From contig JADHOL010000007.1 in NCBI GenBank assembly GCA_016779005.1, forward strand, positions 33,043-97,042: DNA of 64,000 bases, in the 5' to 3' direction. The stretch is from Alphaproteobacteria bacterium. Its GTDB lineage: Bacteria; Pseudomonadota; Alphaproteobacteria; Puniceispirillales; Puniceispirillaceae. The notes under the pieces are model-generated. The model was not told where the DNA came from and ran no database searches. It saw nothing but the letters and a program-made list of their open reading frames with translations. A program made the translations under genes and the position numbers. Each line of letters starts with the position of its first letter. Within the stretch, counting starts at the first letter, position 1. Of the stretch, positions 46,297 to 56,269 are shown piece after piece.

Positions 46297-46806
46297 ATGG
46301 CCATTAAACCAATTCAGATTGTCCCAGATCCAGTGCTACGCAAAATAGCAGAACCCGTTGAGATAATCACTGATGAGACCAAACAGATGCTGGATGATAT
46401 GGCGCAAACAATGTATGACGCGCCTGGGATTGGTCTTGCTGGGCCTCAAATTGGCGCGCTAAAACGTCTGATTGTGATGGATTGTAGCAGGGATGACGAG
46501 GCAGATGAGCTGTGGCAGATGATAAATCCAGAAATAACTCACTTTTCAGAAGAGACTGCTCTTCTTGAAGAAGGGTGCCTTTCTATTCCAGGTCATAATG
46601 CTGAGGTTACAAGACCCGCATGGGTAGAATTAAGCTTTTTAGATATCAAGGGAGAGGCGCAGCAGATAAAAGCAGAAGGCTTGCTTGCCGCTTGTGTCCA
46701 GCACGAAATTGACCATCTTAATGGTGTTTTGTTCATTGATCATATATCAAAGTTAAAACGCGATATAATTTGGCGAAAAATGCTCAAAGAATCTCGCCAA
46801 TCCTAG
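46297..46806 (+). CDS. def: Peptide deformylase
   Basis: 169-residue metalloenzyme with all three motifs: GIGLAGPQIG (about 46-55), EEGCLSIPG with the metal cysteine and QHEIDHLNG with the metal histidines. It removes the formyl group from nascent proteins. It is followed after 23 bases by fmt, as in most bacteria. The 245-base gap upstream contains nothing I recognise. Confidence 0.96.
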   Translation: MAIKPIQIVPDPVLRKIAEPVEIITDETKQMLDDMAQTMYDAPGIGLAGPQIGALKRLIVMDCSRDDEADELWQMINPEITHFSEETALLEEGCLSIPGHNAEVTRPAWVELSFLDIKGEAQQIKAEGLLAACVQHEIDHLNGVLFIDHISKLKRDIIWRKMLKESRQS

Positions 46807-46829
46807 TATTTGAAAATCGGTAGTGCTTT

Positions 46830-47777
46830 ATGCGTATAATATTTATGGGAAGCCCAGTTTTTGCTGTTAACACTCTTGCAAAACTAAGGCGGCATCACAC
46901 CATCCTTCGTGTTTATACACAGCCCCCACGCCCTGCAGGTCGAGGCATGAAAGAAACACCAACTGCCGTTTCCGAATATGCAAAAAAACATAATATCGAG
47001 TGCGTATCACCGCCATCTCTCAAGCCCGAAAGGGAAATAGAAGCCCTAAAACAAGCTAATGCAGATATATTCGTTGTTGTGGCTTATGGGCTTATATTAT
47101 CGCAAGCAGTTTTAGATATACCGCCGTTTGGGTGCATAAATGGACACGCATCTCTGCTGCCGCGCTGGCGAGGCGCTGCCCCTATTCAACGTGCGATCGA
47201 AGCTGGTGATAGGCAAACGGGAATTACCGCGATGCACATGGAGTGCGGTCTTGATACAGGTGCGATGTTACATCAGCTTTCAACAGAAATTGCCCCAGAT
47301 GAGACCTCTAAAACACTACATGACAGGCTAGCTGATTTAACAGCAGACTGCTTGCTTGAAACCCTTAATCTAATTGAAAAAAACACCCTATCGCCTGTCA
47401 TTCAGCCAGAGCAAGGGGTCTGCTACGCACATAAGATCTCTAAATCAGAAACAAGGCTAGATTTACGGCAATCGCTGGAAAAGCTAGAGCGAAAGATTAG
47501 GGCTTTTAGTCCTGTTCCTGCTTGCTGGCTAGAATTAGCAGATGGAAGTCGCCTAAAAATTCTGGAAGCATCCGTAACTGACAAACTCTCAGAGCTTCCC
47601 ATAGGATCTGCTATTCTATCTGACGATAAAACTGATACTGACTTTGGAATAGTGGTAGCGGACAAAAATATTTTGTTTATTCGCCAGCTTCAACCTGCTG
47701 GCAAAAAACCAATGACAGGAGCCGCCTATTTAAATGGCACTACTATTCGCAATGGCGATATAATCTGGAGTGAATAA
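46830..47777 (+). CDS. fmt: Methionyl-tRNA formyltransferase
   Basis: 315-residue enzyme. N-terminal formyltransferase domain with HASLLPRWRGAAPIQRAIEAGD (folate-binding and catalytic N-H-D set), then a C-terminal OB-like domain from about residue 210 (ARKI/ERKIRAFSPVPACWLE). It formylates initiator Met-tRNA. It is two bases from truA, in the def-fmt-truA operon. Confidence 0.96.
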   Translation: MRIIFMGSPVFAVNTLAKLRRHHTILRVYTQPPRPAGRGMKETPTAVSEYAKKHNIECVSPPSLKPEREIEALKQANADIFVVVAYGLILSQAVLDIPPFGCINGHASLLPRWRGAAPIQRAIEAGDRQTGITAMHMECGLDTGAMLHQLSTEIAPDETSKTLHDRLADLTADCLLETLNLIEKNTLSPVIQPEQGVCYAHKISKSETRLDLRQSLEKLERKIRAFSPVPACWLELADGSRLKILEASVTDKLSELPIGSAILSDDKTDTDFGIVVADKNILFIRQLQPAGKKPMTGAAYLNGTTIRNGDIIWSE

Positions 47778-47779
47778 TA

Positions 47780-48532
47780 ATGCCTTTTTTGCATCGTATG
47801 CTTTTAAGAATCGAATATGATGGCACTCCTTTTGTTGGCTGGCAGTCACAAGAAAATGGAAATTCTATTCAGCATGAACTTGAAGTTGCTGCTGCAAAAC
47901 TAACTACGCACACCACCCCCATTCAAGGGGCTGGTAGAACAGATGCTGGTGTACATGCCACAGGACAAGCAGCTCATTTAGACGTGCCCTCAAATTATAC
48001 CACACGGTCTGTTATGATGGGACTAAACAGCTATCTTGAGGCCTCTCCTATTTCTGTTTTATCGGCAGAAAAAGTAGATGGTGCGTTCAACGCCCGTTTT
48101 GATGCGATAGAAAGGCGCTATCTTTATCGGATTTTCACTCGAAATGCGCGCCCTAGTCTAGATAAATTCCGTGTCTGGCACATAACCAAACCGCTGGATA
48201 TCGAAGCTATGACGCGTGCTACCCAGCATCTTATCGGCACCCACGACTTTACGAGTTTCAGAGCTTCTCAATGTCAGGCAAAATCACCTATTAGAACCAT
48301 GCAATCAATTGAAATAGAAAAAGTTGGCGATGAAATTCACATCACCACAATTGCCAGATCGTTTCTGCACAACCAAATACGTAATATTACAGGAAGCCTG
48401 GTGGAAGTTGGGAAAGGCAGATGGCACTCAGATAAAATAAAGGAAATACGCGAAGCCAAAGACAGGCAGGCAGCAGGGCCAGCCGCACCCCCATATGGTT
48501 TATATCTAACAGATGTAATTTACCCAAGATAG
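47780..48532 (+). CDS. truA: tRNA pseudouridine(38-40) synthase
   Basis: 250-residue pseudouridine synthase with the catalytic aspartate in GAGRTDAGVHATGQ (about residue 58) and the family segment FHNQ/FLHNQIRNITGSLVEVGKG. It modifies positions 38-40 of tRNA anticodon arms. GGAG lies ten bases before the chosen ATG; a second in-frame ATG six codons in has no ribosome site. Last gene of the def-fmt-truA operon. Confidence 0.95.
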   Translation: MPFLHRMLLRIEYDGTPFVGWQSQENGNSIQHELEVAAAKLTTHTTPIQGAGRTDAGVHATGQAAHLDVPSNYTTRSVMMGLNSYLEASPISVLSAEKVDGAFNARFDAIERRYLYRIFTRNARPSLDKFRVWHITKPLDIEAMTRATQHLIGTHDFTSFRASQCQAKSPIRTMQSIEIEKVGDEIHITTIARSFLHNQIRNITGSLVEVGKGRWHSDKIKEIREAKDRQAAGPAAPPYGLYLTDVIYPR

Positions 48533-48543
48533 AACCTTGCCGC

Positions 48544-49101
48544 CTAAGTAAGCGCAAAGCTCATTCCAGCGGTAACCCCGAGGATGGTTTCTATCACGAA
48601 TTTACCTACAAGGAACCCAAATGCAACAAACCTGCTTACCTCTAATTGCTGGCGCGCAATTTTAATAAGCCAGTACACAATCCAAATTAACGCAGGAATA
48701 GATAATAGGCTAAATTCAACAATCCCTGTAGTTGAAGATATAAGCGTTATTCCCGCGAAGAAAATCATTTGAATTGTGCTAAGCCATAAATAGGGAAGCA
48801 TAAATTTGAGATATAATGAGGCTTTCCCTATCCGCACCAAAAAGTAATAAACCAGAATCACGAATGAGAGCAAAGATACAAGCGAAGTTACTAAAAATAA
48901 CGGATAGAAATTCCATCCGATAGCCTGCATCGGAATAATCGAGACAATAGAAGAAATAATCCAGCTTGCAAAAATAGCCTGCCACATTCCTTCTTCTGAA
49001 ATATCATAAGCATCTTCAGGGCTTCTCTTGCCTAGCATCATTTGCAGGGTTGCTTGGAGATATTTAATAAACGCAGAGGGACTAATATTCATTATTTGCA
49101 T
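48544..49101 (-). CDS. Yip1-type integral membrane protein
   Basis: 185 residues from the ATG at 49101, chosen for the AGG just before it. The N-terminal soluble part MNISPSAFIKYLQATLQMMLGKRSPEDAYD precedes about five hydrophobic segments. It resembles YIP1-domain proteins found beside dapE in alphaproteobacteria, whose function is not known. It overlaps the dapE 3' end by about 20 bases, so translation is coupled. The identification as Yip1-like is tentative. Confidence 0.7.
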   Translation of the reverse strand: MQIMNISPSAFIKYLQATLQMMLGKRSPEDAYDISEEGMWQAIFASWIISSIVSIIPMQAIGWNFYPLFLVTSLVSLLSFVILVYYFLVRIGKASLYLKFMLPYLWLSTIQMIFFAGITLISSTTGIVEFSLLSIPALIWIVYWLIKIARQQLEVSRFVAFGFLVGKFVIETILGVTAGMSFALT

Positions 49102-50248
49102 CAAACCTATGTAACATATCTTCATATATGTTTGCTAATATATCAATATCATCAACTAAGACATTTTCGTCTATTTGATGCATCGTTTTTCCAACTAAAC
49201 CAAATTCGGCGACCGGGCATAATTGTGTGATGAATCGCGCATCAGACGTGCCGCCTATCGTAGATAATTCCGCTATTCTGCCAGTTTGTGCCTTAATAGC
49301 TGTGCTTAGAAGCTGCGTTAATGTTCCTGCTTCAGTTACAAAGGGATCCGCATTTGATTTCCAGTTAATTTCAAATTGAACCTTAAATGTCGTTGCAATT
49401 CTATTAAAATGTTCTTCTAGCCACCCTTGTAGCGTTTCTTTTGTATGTTCTGTATTGAATCTGATATTGAACAGTGCGCTTGCCGTTGCGGGTATTACAT
49501 TTGTCACATTCGAGGATGTGGACAGACCTGTAACTTCTGCTGTTGATGGCCCAAAATAGGGATTACCACCATCTAGTTCTGCACTCGTAACAGGTGCTAG
49601 CATTTGCATCAGGGCTGATGTGGGATTGCGTGCAAGATGGGGATAGGCGACATGTCCTTGCTGTCCTGTAACGATTAAGCTACCCGATAATGAACCGCGC
49701 CTTCCATTCCTAATATTATCGCCAACTTGTGTCTGACTTGTTGGCTCAGCCACAATGCACATATCTGGGCGAATATTGTTCTGCCTCATCCAATCTACCA
49801 TTTTAGAGGTACCATTTATGGCATCTGCTTCCTCATCACCAGTAATTATCAAGCTAATTTTTGTTTGTTTCTGTGAAGATTCTTGCCATTGCCTAATTGC
49901 TGAAATAAATGCAGCAATCCCAGATTTCATATCTGCTGCCCCGCGGCCATATAAAAAACCATTGCTAATTTCAGCTTGAAACGGATTGAACTGCCAATCT
50001 TCTACAGGTCCAACTGGAACGACATCAACATGTCCTGCAAATGCGAAATGAGCTGGCCCTTCCCCAAACTCTGCATATAAATTATCAATCCTATCTTTGC
50101 CATCACCAAAAGCAAGCCTAGTGCAGTTAAAACCAAGCTGTGTAAGCTCCGCCTCTAGCAGATCAAGCGTTCCTGCTTCTTCTGGCGTAATAGAGGGGCA
50201 GCGAATTAGCTTTTGAGCTAGTTGTACTGCGTATGAGAGGTCACTCAT
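49082..50248 (-). CDS. dapE: Succinyl-diaminopimelate desuccinylase
   Basis: 388-residue M20-family di-zinc peptidase. FAFAGHVDVVPVG (metal H and D), GRGAADMKSGIAAFI, ITGDEEADAINGT with the catalytic and bridging glutamates, and a C-terminal H in GKTMHQIDENV. It releases LL-diaminopimelate in lysine and cell-wall synthesis. It follows dapD by seven bases in the run argB-HAD-dapD-dapE. Confidence 0.95.
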   Translation of the reverse strand: MSDLSYAVQLAQKLIRCPSITPEEAGTLDLLEAELTQLGFNCTRLAFGDGKDRIDNLYAEFGEGPAHFAFAGHVDVVPVGPVEDWQFNPFQAEISNGFLYGRGAADMKSGIAAFISAIRQWQESSQKQTKISLIITGDEEADAINGTSKMVDWMRQNNIRPDMCIVAEPTSQTQVGDNIRNGRRGSLSGSLIVTGQQGHVAYPHLARNPTSALMQMLAPVTSAELDGGNPYFGPSTAEVTGLSTSSNVTNVIPATASALFNIRFNTEHTKETLQGWLEEHFNRIATTFKVQFEINWKSNADPFVTEAGTLTQLLSTAIKAQTGRIAELSTIGGTSDARFITQLCPVAEFGLVGKTMHQIDENVLVDDIDILANIYEDMLHRFDANNEY

Positions 50249-50255
50249 TTATTTA

Positions 50256-51116
50256 TTAGTCCCTCAGCAAATCATTTAAGGATGTTTTAGATCTGGTTTT
50301 CTCGTCAACTCGCTTAATAATCACCGCACAAGATAGCGATGGCCCAGGGCTTCCATCAGGCAGATTAGCGCCAGGCAAACTTCCAGGCACAACAACCGAA
50401 TAGGCAGGCACTCTGCCCATAAAAATCTCTCCAGTTGTTCTATCAATAATTTTAGTCGATTGACCTATGAACACACCCATAGAAATTACAGAACCCTGCT
50501 CAACAACCACACCCTCTACGATTTCAGAACGTGCCCCAATAAAGCAGTCATCTTCGATAATGACAGGTCCTGCTTGCAGTGGCTCTAACACCCCGCCTAT
50601 TCCAGCACCGCCAGATAGATGTACATTTTTACCAATTTGGGCGCAGGAGCCCACTGTTGCCCATGTATCAACCATAACGCCTGTATCAACATACGCGCCA
50701 AGATTTACAAAACTGGGCATTAACACAACAGAAGGGGCAATAAAAGCGGAATGCCTTACATAGCACCCAGGGACTGCCCTAAATCCTGCTTGACTAAATT
50801 TCTCGGCATCCCATCCTGCAAATTTGGAAGGAACTTTATCCCACCAACTTGAAACTCCCGCCTGCTGATAGTCAGCACCGCTCGCAATCACCTGCATGGG
50901 GTTTAAACGAAATGATAATAAAACTGCTTTTTTAAGCCATTGATTAACCTGCCATTGGTGATTCCCAATTGGCTCTGCCACCCTTAATTGGCCTCCATCC
51001 AGTAATCCAAGTGCTTCTTCAACAGCGCTTCGCGCCTCGCCGCTCGTCTCTGGGGTAATTGTATCACGCGCATCAAAGGCATCGTTAATTAGATTAACCA
51101 GCGATTTATCTGTCAT
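50256..51116 (-). CDS. dapD: 2,3,4,5-tetrahydropyridine-2,6-dicarboxylate N-succinyltransferase
   Basis: 286-residue left-handed beta-helix acyltransferase. N-terminal helical domain, then hexapeptide repeats from about residue 115 ([39 protein letters not shown]) and [30 protein letters not shown]. It makes the succinylated intermediate used by dapE. AAAGGAGAATATCC precedes the ATG. Confidence 0.96.
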   Translation of the reverse strand: MTDKSLVNLINDAFDARDTITPETSGEARSAVEEALGLLDGGQLRVAEPIGNHQWQVNQWLKKAVLLSFRLNPMQVIASGADYQQAGVSSWWDKVPSKFAGWDAEKFSQAGFRAVPGCYVRHSAFIAPSVVLMPSFVNLGAYVDTGVMVDTWATVGSCAQIGKNVHLSGGAGIGGVLEPLQAGPVIIEDDCFIGARSEIVEGVVVEQGSVISMGVFIGQSTKIIDRTTGEIFMGRVPAYSVVVPGSLPGANLPDGSPGPSLSCAVIIKRVDEKTRSKTSLNDLLRD

Positions 51117-51153
51117 GGATATTCTCCTTTAAATTTATTGTGCAATCCTAAAT

Positions 51154-51870
51154 TTATCTAGTAAGCACATGCTGCGCATCAGACAAAAAATGCTTCAAGT
51201 CCCTTGCAATATAATGCACATACGGTTCTGTTGCACCTTTTTTTGCCCAACTATGTTCTGCCATTAACCAAACTGTTTGCATTCCCAATTTTGCTGCTGG
51301 TTCAAGATTTCGTGCCATATCTTCTATCATCACAGCTTGCTTTGGGTTGATTTCGCTCTGAGCTAAGAAATCTTGATATGGCTGCAGTGCAGGCTTAGGC
51401 AAGTGGTTGGATGCAAAGATATCAAAAATAAACTCAAAATGATGACCGATCCCATAGGCTTCTAGTATTCTACTTGCATGCAAAACAGTTCCGTTAGTGT
51501 AAATATACTTCTTGCCAGGAAGGGCGCTCATGCCAGCATCAAGCTCTTTATCATAGGACAGATCAGACAGGTCAATATCATGTACATAGGATAGAAAATC
51601 TTCGGGCTCTACTGAATATTCAGATGATAGACCGTTCATAGTTGTTCCATATTCCAAAAATAGGCGCGTCTTTAAGGCCTCTGCCTGCTCTCTCTCTAAT
51701 TTAAAATTTTGCTCAATCCAATCAATCATGCGGCTCGCCACTCTTGGAAATAAGCTTTGATGCGCTGGATAAATTGTATTATCCAAATCAAAAACCCATG
51801 CCGATATCTCAGATGTATCGAGCTTCATGGGATCTTTATCCTGTAACATTGACGCGCTGATTTCTGTCAT
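51154..51870 (-). CDS. HAD-family pyrimidine 5'-nucleotidase
   Basis: 238 residues from ATG at 51870, supported by GGAAG five bases upstream; an in-frame TTG further upstream is less likely. HAD motif I is WVFDLDNTIYPAH, motif II YTNGTVLHA, motif IV MIEDMARNLEPA. The DNTIYP form and the helical cap match the SDT1-like pyrimidine nucleotidase family found beside argB and dapD in alphaproteobacteria. Substrate by family only. Confidence 0.87.
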   Translation of the reverse strand: MTEISASMLQDKDPMKLDTSEISAWVFDLDNTIYPAHQSLFPRVASRMIDWIEQNFKLEREQAEALKTRLFLEYGTTMNGLSSEYSVEPEDFLSYVHDIDLSDLSYDKELDAGMSALPGKKYIYTNGTVLHASRILEAYGIGHHFEFIFDIFASNHLPKPALQPYQDFLAQSEINPKQAVMIEDMARNLEPAAKLGMQTVWLMAEHSWAKKGATEPYVHYIARDLKHFLSDAQHVLTR

Positions 51871-51935
51871 ACTATCTTCCATTTTAAACAAATTAATTAT
51901 TGGTTTTGTGTGAACTCTTAAGCGAGCGAGAACAG

Positions 51936-52844
51936 TTAACGGTCAGCTTGAATTAAGGTTCCAATTCCATGCTCGGTAAACAACTCCACCAGAACAGCAT
52001 GTTTTTTGCGTCCGTCAAGAATTACAGCAGCCCCTGCCCCAGCCTGAACCGCTTCAATACATGTCTCTACCTTGGGAATCATACCTCCATTAATCACCCC
52101 GCTTGCCATTAATTGTTTTGCCTGACCAACTGTCAATCGAGGAATAAGAGTGCCTTGCTCATCTAAAACCCCCGCAACATCTGTCAGCATTAACAGCCGC
52201 GATGCGCCAAGCGCACTCGCAACAGACCCTGCTGCTGTATCGGCATTAATATTGTATGTCTGACCATCTACCCCTAGTCCAAGAGGCGCTACAACTGGTA
52301 TCATATCCGCACCCATGAGCGCACTTAGGACGTGTATATCCACCGCATCTGGCACGCCAACATACCCTAAATCCACCAGATTTTCGATAGCGCTATCTGT
52401 TATTTTAGTTCTATGTTCTAATTTCTTTGCTGTAATAAGGTTACCGTCTTTTCCTGAAATACCAACCGCAACGCCCCCTGCAGCTGAAATTGAAGCAACC
52501 AACGATTTATTAATAGCGCCCGCTAATACCATTTCCACAATTGAAATTGTTTGCTGGTCTGTTACTCGCAATCCATCAATAAAATTTGATTCCATCTCTA
52601 ATCTTGTAAGCATAGAGCCGATTTGAGGACCACCACCATGCACCACTACAGGCTTTGCGCCAACCTGACGCAAAAAGACCATATCACTTGCAAATGACTC
52701 AATCGATGCTTGCTCGCCCATTGCATGACCACCGAATTTTATCACGACAGAAAGGCCTGAATATCGCTTCATATAGGGGAGCGATTCAATAAGTGTTGCT
52801 ACTTTATCAAGCCATATATCTGATTGAGAGCTTTTCGATTGCAT
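51936..52844 (-). CDS. argB: Acetylglutamate kinase
   Basis: 302-residue amino acid kinase: FGGHAMG near the N-terminus, VVHGGGPQIGSML for acetylglutamate and ATP binding, INADTAAGSVASALGASRLLMLTDVAGVLD, and the C-terminal INGGMIPKVETCIEAVQAG. It performs the second step of arginine synthesis and in most non-enteric bacteria is arginine-inhibited. It is separated from engB by a 131-base gap and probably shares a transcript with the HAD gene downstream. Confidence 0.96.
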   Translation of the reverse strand: MQSKSSQSDIWLDKVATLIESLPYMKRYSGLSVVIKFGGHAMGEQASIESFASDMVFLRQVGAKPVVVHGGGPQIGSMLTRLEMESNFIDGLRVTDQQTISIVEMVLAGAINKSLVASISAAGGVAVGISGKDGNLITAKKLEHRTKITDSAIENLVDLGYVGVPDAVDIHVLSALMGADMIPVVAPLGLGVDGQTYNINADTAAGSVASALGASRLLMLTDVAGVLDEQGTLIPRLTVGQAKQLMASGVINGGMIPKVETCIEAVQAGAGAAVILDGRKKHAVLVELFTEHGIGTLIQADR

Positions 52845-52975
52845 TAATCCATACCCTATTATTTTTTGTTTTCTTACTACTTAAATAAAGTGCCTTATTT
52901 TTAAGGTATATCTAGCCTTATTTTATGGCAATTAGTTAGCAGGTATCATTTTTTCTTCTATAGCGGCTGTTATTA

Positions 52976-53650
52976 TTATTCTTGATGTGATTGCTCTTGT
53001 TGTGATTGTTCAAGTGCCAACCCGGCAATATGTGCTCTAAGCTCTTTTATACCATGTGCCTTCTCAGACGAAGTTACCCAGATCTTGGGGAAGGCAGCAA
53101 CATTTTTAGCCGTTTTTTGCTCTGTATCTGTTACTATTTTATTCAATTCTGGCGTTTTTAGCTTATCTGTTTTGGTCAAAACAACTGCAAAACTAACAGC
53201 TGTATCATTCAATAGAGATATCACCTCTTCATCAGCGCTCCCAATACCGCGCCGCGAGTCGATAAGCAGAAAGACGCGTTGCAAAGATTGCCTTCCGGCT
53301 AGAAATTGGCGTGTCAGTTTTGTCCATGCTTTTATGTCAGTCTTTGGCGCAGATGCATATCCATATCCAGGCAGGTCAACTAAATCTAGTCTGTCTGCAA
53401 GATTAAAGAAAATTAGCTGGCGCGTTCTACCTGGGGTCTGACTAGTTCTTGCTAACATTCTACGGCCAGTTAAGGCATTAACCAGAGAGGATTTACCAAC
53501 ATTTGATCTGCCCGCAAAGGCCACTTCAGGACGCTGCATATCTGGAAGAGCATCCAAATTATTGGCTGCCGCTATGAATTCACATGGCTTTGCAAAAAGC
53601 AGCCTGCCTGCCTCTAATTCATGTTCTTCTTGAATATCAATAGATGTCAC
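52976..53650 (-). CDS. engB: Ribosome biogenesis GTPase EngB/YihA
   Basis: 224-residue TRAFAC GTPase: G1 FAGRSNVGKSSLVNALTG (about 44-61), G2 TSQTPGRTRQL, G3 DLPGYGYA, G4 TKTDK. It helps assemble the large ribosomal subunit. The start is GTG and overlaps the yidC stop by four bases (GTGA). The C-terminus ends in a short Gln/Ser-rich repeat (LEQSQQEQSHQE). Confidence 0.95.
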   Translation of the reverse strand: MTSIDIQEEHELEAGRLLFAKPCEFIAAANNLDALPDMQRPEVAFAGRSNVGKSSLVNALTGRRMLARTSQTPGRTRQLIFFNLADRLDLVDLPGYGYASAPKTDIKAWTKLTRQFLAGRQSLQRVFLLIDSRRGIGSADEEVISLLNDTAVSFAVVLTKTDKLKTPELNKIVTDTEQKTAKNVAAFPKIWVTSSEKAHGIKELRAHIAGLALEQSQQEQSHQE

Positions 53651-55365
53651 TTACTTCTCATATTACGGGTGATCCACCATTGCTGCAAAATCGACAATAA
53701 ATTATTCCATGTCCAATAAATCACTAATCCAGCTGGGAAGGTTGCTAATAAAAAGGTGAAGAATATTGGCATATATTGGAATATTTTTGCCTGAATTGGG
53801 TCTGGTGGCGGCGGATTTAATCTCATCTGTAGAAACATTGTAATCCCCATCAATACTGGCCATAGGCCAATTGATAAGAAGGACGGCAGAAAATCAACAG
53901 AATAGGGAAGTAATCCAAATAAGTTAAACAAAGAGGTAGGGTCGATTGCTGATAAATCCGAGATCCAACCATAAAAAGGGGCATGTCTCATTTCAATAGA
54001 CACATACAGCACCTTGTAAAGCGCAAAGAATACCGGAATCTGTAATAAAATCGGCAGACAACCAGCAGCAGGATTTACTTTTTCCTTTTTATATAATGCC
54101 ATCATCTCTTGATTCATTTTTGTTCTATCATCACCTGCACTTTCGCGAAGTTGCTGAATTTTTGGTGCTAACTCACGCATTTTTCCCATTGAGCGGTAGG
54201 ATTTATTTGCCAGCGGGAACAAAACTAATCTGACAAGAATTGTAAAGGCGATAATAGCTAAACCAAAATTTCCAAGAAGGCCGTTAAAATAGGTTATGGC
54301 ATAGAAGAATGGTTTGGTGAGGAAGTAGAACCAGCCAAAATCAATCGCAAGGTCGAAATGCGAAACACCAAGTTCTTCTTCATATTTATCAAGTAAATCA
54401 ACTTTTTTAGCACCTGCGAACAAATATCCTGACCAGTTTACTTCTCCTCCAGCTGGCACGATTATCGCTTTACCTAAAAAATCTGCTTGATATCTATCTT
54501 CGCTGCCTGGTAGCGCCCTCATACTAAATTTAACGGTTTCAGATTGCTGAGGCATGATTGCGGAAAGCCAATATTTATCGGTAATGCCTGCCCATCCACC
54601 TTGCTCTTCAGAATCATAATTAAAGCCAGCTTTATTATCGTCTTGCAGCTCTGAATAGGTCCATTCTTTTAAGGTGGTATCAAACACACCTAACAGACCC
54701 TCATGAAGTATCCACATACCTTGTGTAGCAGGTGTTCCGGTGCGCCTTACCAACCCATATGGATTAAGCGAAATGGATGTGTCTAAATTAGAGGTAATAG
54801 TATCATTTATTGTAATGAGATAGTCATCATTAATGCTAATGGTGCGCAAAAATGTAAGCCCGTTACCGTTATCCCAGCTTAACCTAGCCGGTTTCTGAGG
54901 CGTGAGTTCAGAACCCAATACCGTCCATACCGTCTTTGCAGACGGCATGGGCTGATCAGATGCCTGACTTACCCAGCCAAATTCTGAAAAATATGGGTTT
55001 TGAGAAGAAACACGGTTAAAAAGCCTTACATTCTCGGAGTCTTCATCTAGCGAAACATAGTAATTTTTCAAAAGCAAATCATCAATTCGTGCCCCGCGGC
55101 TGGTAAGAGACCCCTCTAACAACGGTGCTGAAATTGTTATTCGTGGAACATCTTCGAGGGGGCGTTCAGGCAGTTCTACTTGAAGCTGACCATTACGCTC
55201 AATTTGATCTAACTGAGGTGTGCCATCTGAATTTAATTGCTGGGACTGTATCTGGGCTTGTTGTTCGGCTTGCATTTGAGGTTCGACAAAGAAGCTTTGC
55301 CATAAAACAAGTATCGCCATGGAGACGGCCATAGCCAATATTAAATTACGATTTTCGGGGCTCAT
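53647..55365 (-). CDS. yidC: Membrane protein insertase YidC
   Basis: 572-residue Gram-negative-type YidC. First membrane segment at residues 7-25, a large periplasmic domain (about 60-340), then five C-terminal membrane segments with the hydrophilic-groove region PLANKSYRSMGKMRELAPKIQQLRE and PVFFALYKVLYVSIEMRHAPFYGWI. It inserts membrane proteins alone or with SecYEG. Part of the rpmH-rnpA-yidD-yidC-engB run. Confidence 0.96.
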   Translation of the reverse strand: MSPENRNLILAMAVSMAILVLWQSFFVEPQMQAEQQAQIQSQQLNSDGTPQLDQIERNGQLQVELPERPLEDVPRITISAPLLEGSLTSRGARIDDLLLKNYYVSLDEDSENVRLFNRVSSQNPYFSEFGWVSQASDQPMPSAKTVWTVLGSELTPQKPARLSWDNGNGLTFLRTISINDDYLITINDTITSNLDTSISLNPYGLVRRTGTPATQGMWILHEGLLGVFDTTLKEWTYSELQDDNKAGFNYDSEEQGGWAGITDKYWLSAIMPQQSETVKFSMRALPGSEDRYQADFLGKAIIVPAGGEVNWSGYLFAGAKKVDLLDKYEEELGVSHFDLAIDFGWFYFLTKPFFYAITYFNGLLGNFGLAIIAFTILVRLVLFPLANKSYRSMGKMRELAPKIQQLRESAGDDRTKMNQEMMALYKKEKVNPAAGCLPILLQIPVFFALYKVLYVSIEMRHAPFYGWISDLSAIDPTSLFNLFGLLPYSVDFLPSFLSIGLWPVLMGITMFLQMRLNPPPPDPIQAKIFQYMPIFFTFLLATFPAGLVIYWTWNNLLSILQQWWITRNMRSK

Positions 55366-55417
55366 TATCTATTCCTGTCAAGGCCAATCAATGTGATTCA
55401 AAAGCGTGTTGTTATGT

Positions 55418-55708
55418 TTACTTGTGTTTTAATTCGTTGGTTTTCTGTTTAGTATTTTTATCAACTTCCACCGCATCAGGAACGGGGTCGAACCCATGGC
55501 CACCCCATGGATGACATGATGTTATACGTTTAACGGCTAATGCTGTTCCTTGCAATGGTCCGCGCGACTTAATTGCATCAATTGCATAGGCAGAGCATGT
55601 AGGCTGATATCTGCAAGCGACAGGTAGTATCGGAGAAATAATCCAACGATAAACAAAAATAGGCGCAATTAGAAAATAAGATAATATATTTGCCCGTTTT
55701 TTTATCAC
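55418..55708 (-). CDS. yidD: Membrane protein insertion efficiency factor YidD
   Basis: 96 residues from the GTG at 55708, preferred over a GTG six bases upstream because GGAGG then has proper five-base spacing. The core RWIISPILPVACRYQPTCSAYAIDAIKSRGPLQG and the C-terminal CHPWGGHGFDPVPD are diagnostic. It sits between rnpA and yidC as in most bacteria and assists YidC-dependent insertion at the inner membrane. Confidence 0.94.
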   Translation of the reverse strand: MIKKRANILSYFLIAPIFVYRWIISPILPVACRYQPTCSAYAIDAIKSRGPLQGTALAVKRITSCHPWGGHGFDPVPDAVEVDKNTKQKTNELKHK

Positions 55709-55735
55709 CTGCACCTCCGTTTAATAGCGCTACTA

Positions 55736-56119
55736 TTAAGTGCTAGAATTAGGTTTAATATCAGCTTTCCGCAGAAGCATTTTTTTATTTAAAGCGTGAA
55801 TTGCGCCAATCATCTCAGCCTCTATATCTGAAAATTTTTTAACTAGCATAGCCTGACGCGCTATTACCACATAATCTGTAGCTTCAACAAGCGTATCGCT
55901 TTGCCGAGAGATTAGCGCGCGCATCCTTCGCTTTGCAAAGTTTCTGCTAACAGCGTTTCCAATTTTTTTTGAAGCTGTAAATCCAACACGAGCTGTCATC
56001 TGCCCTAAACTGGAATTAGATGCGGTTTGAACCACTAAACTAGGGGTTACATATTTTATGTTGGCGCGCTGTACACGAAGGAAATCAGAGCGTTTGGTCA
56101 GCCTTTTTAAAACAGCCAA
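55736..56119 (-). CDS. rnpA: Ribonuclease P protein component
   Basis: 127-residue basic protein. The RNR-type motif SRNFAKRRMRALISRQ near residue 57 and the N-terminal LTKRSDFLRVQRANIKYVTPSLV are typical. It binds the RNase P RNA for tRNA 5' maturation. The start is TTG, 15 bases after rpmH. Genes of this pair are normally co-transcribed. Confidence 0.94.
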   Translation of the reverse strand: MAVLKRLTKRSDFLRVQRANIKYVTPSLVVQTASNSSLGQMTARVGFTASKKIGNAVSRNFAKRRMRALISRQSDTLVEATDYVVIARQAMLVKKFSDIEAEMIGAIHALNKKMLLRKADIKPNSST

Positions 56120-56134
56120 GCAGAAACACCAATT

Positions 56135-56269
56135 TTACGCAGAAAGACGCGCTCTACCCTTTGCACGTCGTGCGCGGATAACTCTGCGGCCTCCAACAGT
56201 GGCCATACGGGACCTAAATCCATGGCGACGTTTGCGAACGAGTACACTTGGTTGATAGGTACGTTTCAT
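56135..56269 (-). CDS. rpmH: 50S ribosomal protein L34
   Basis: 44-codon gene read directly from the sequence. It starts [20 protein letters not shown], continues with [20 protein letters not shown] and ends RLSA. Length and sequence are those of bacterial L34. It heads the rnpA-yidD-yidC operon. Confidence 0.98.
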   Translation of the reverse strand: MKRTYQPSVLVRKRRHGFRSRMATVGGRRVIRARRAKGRARLSA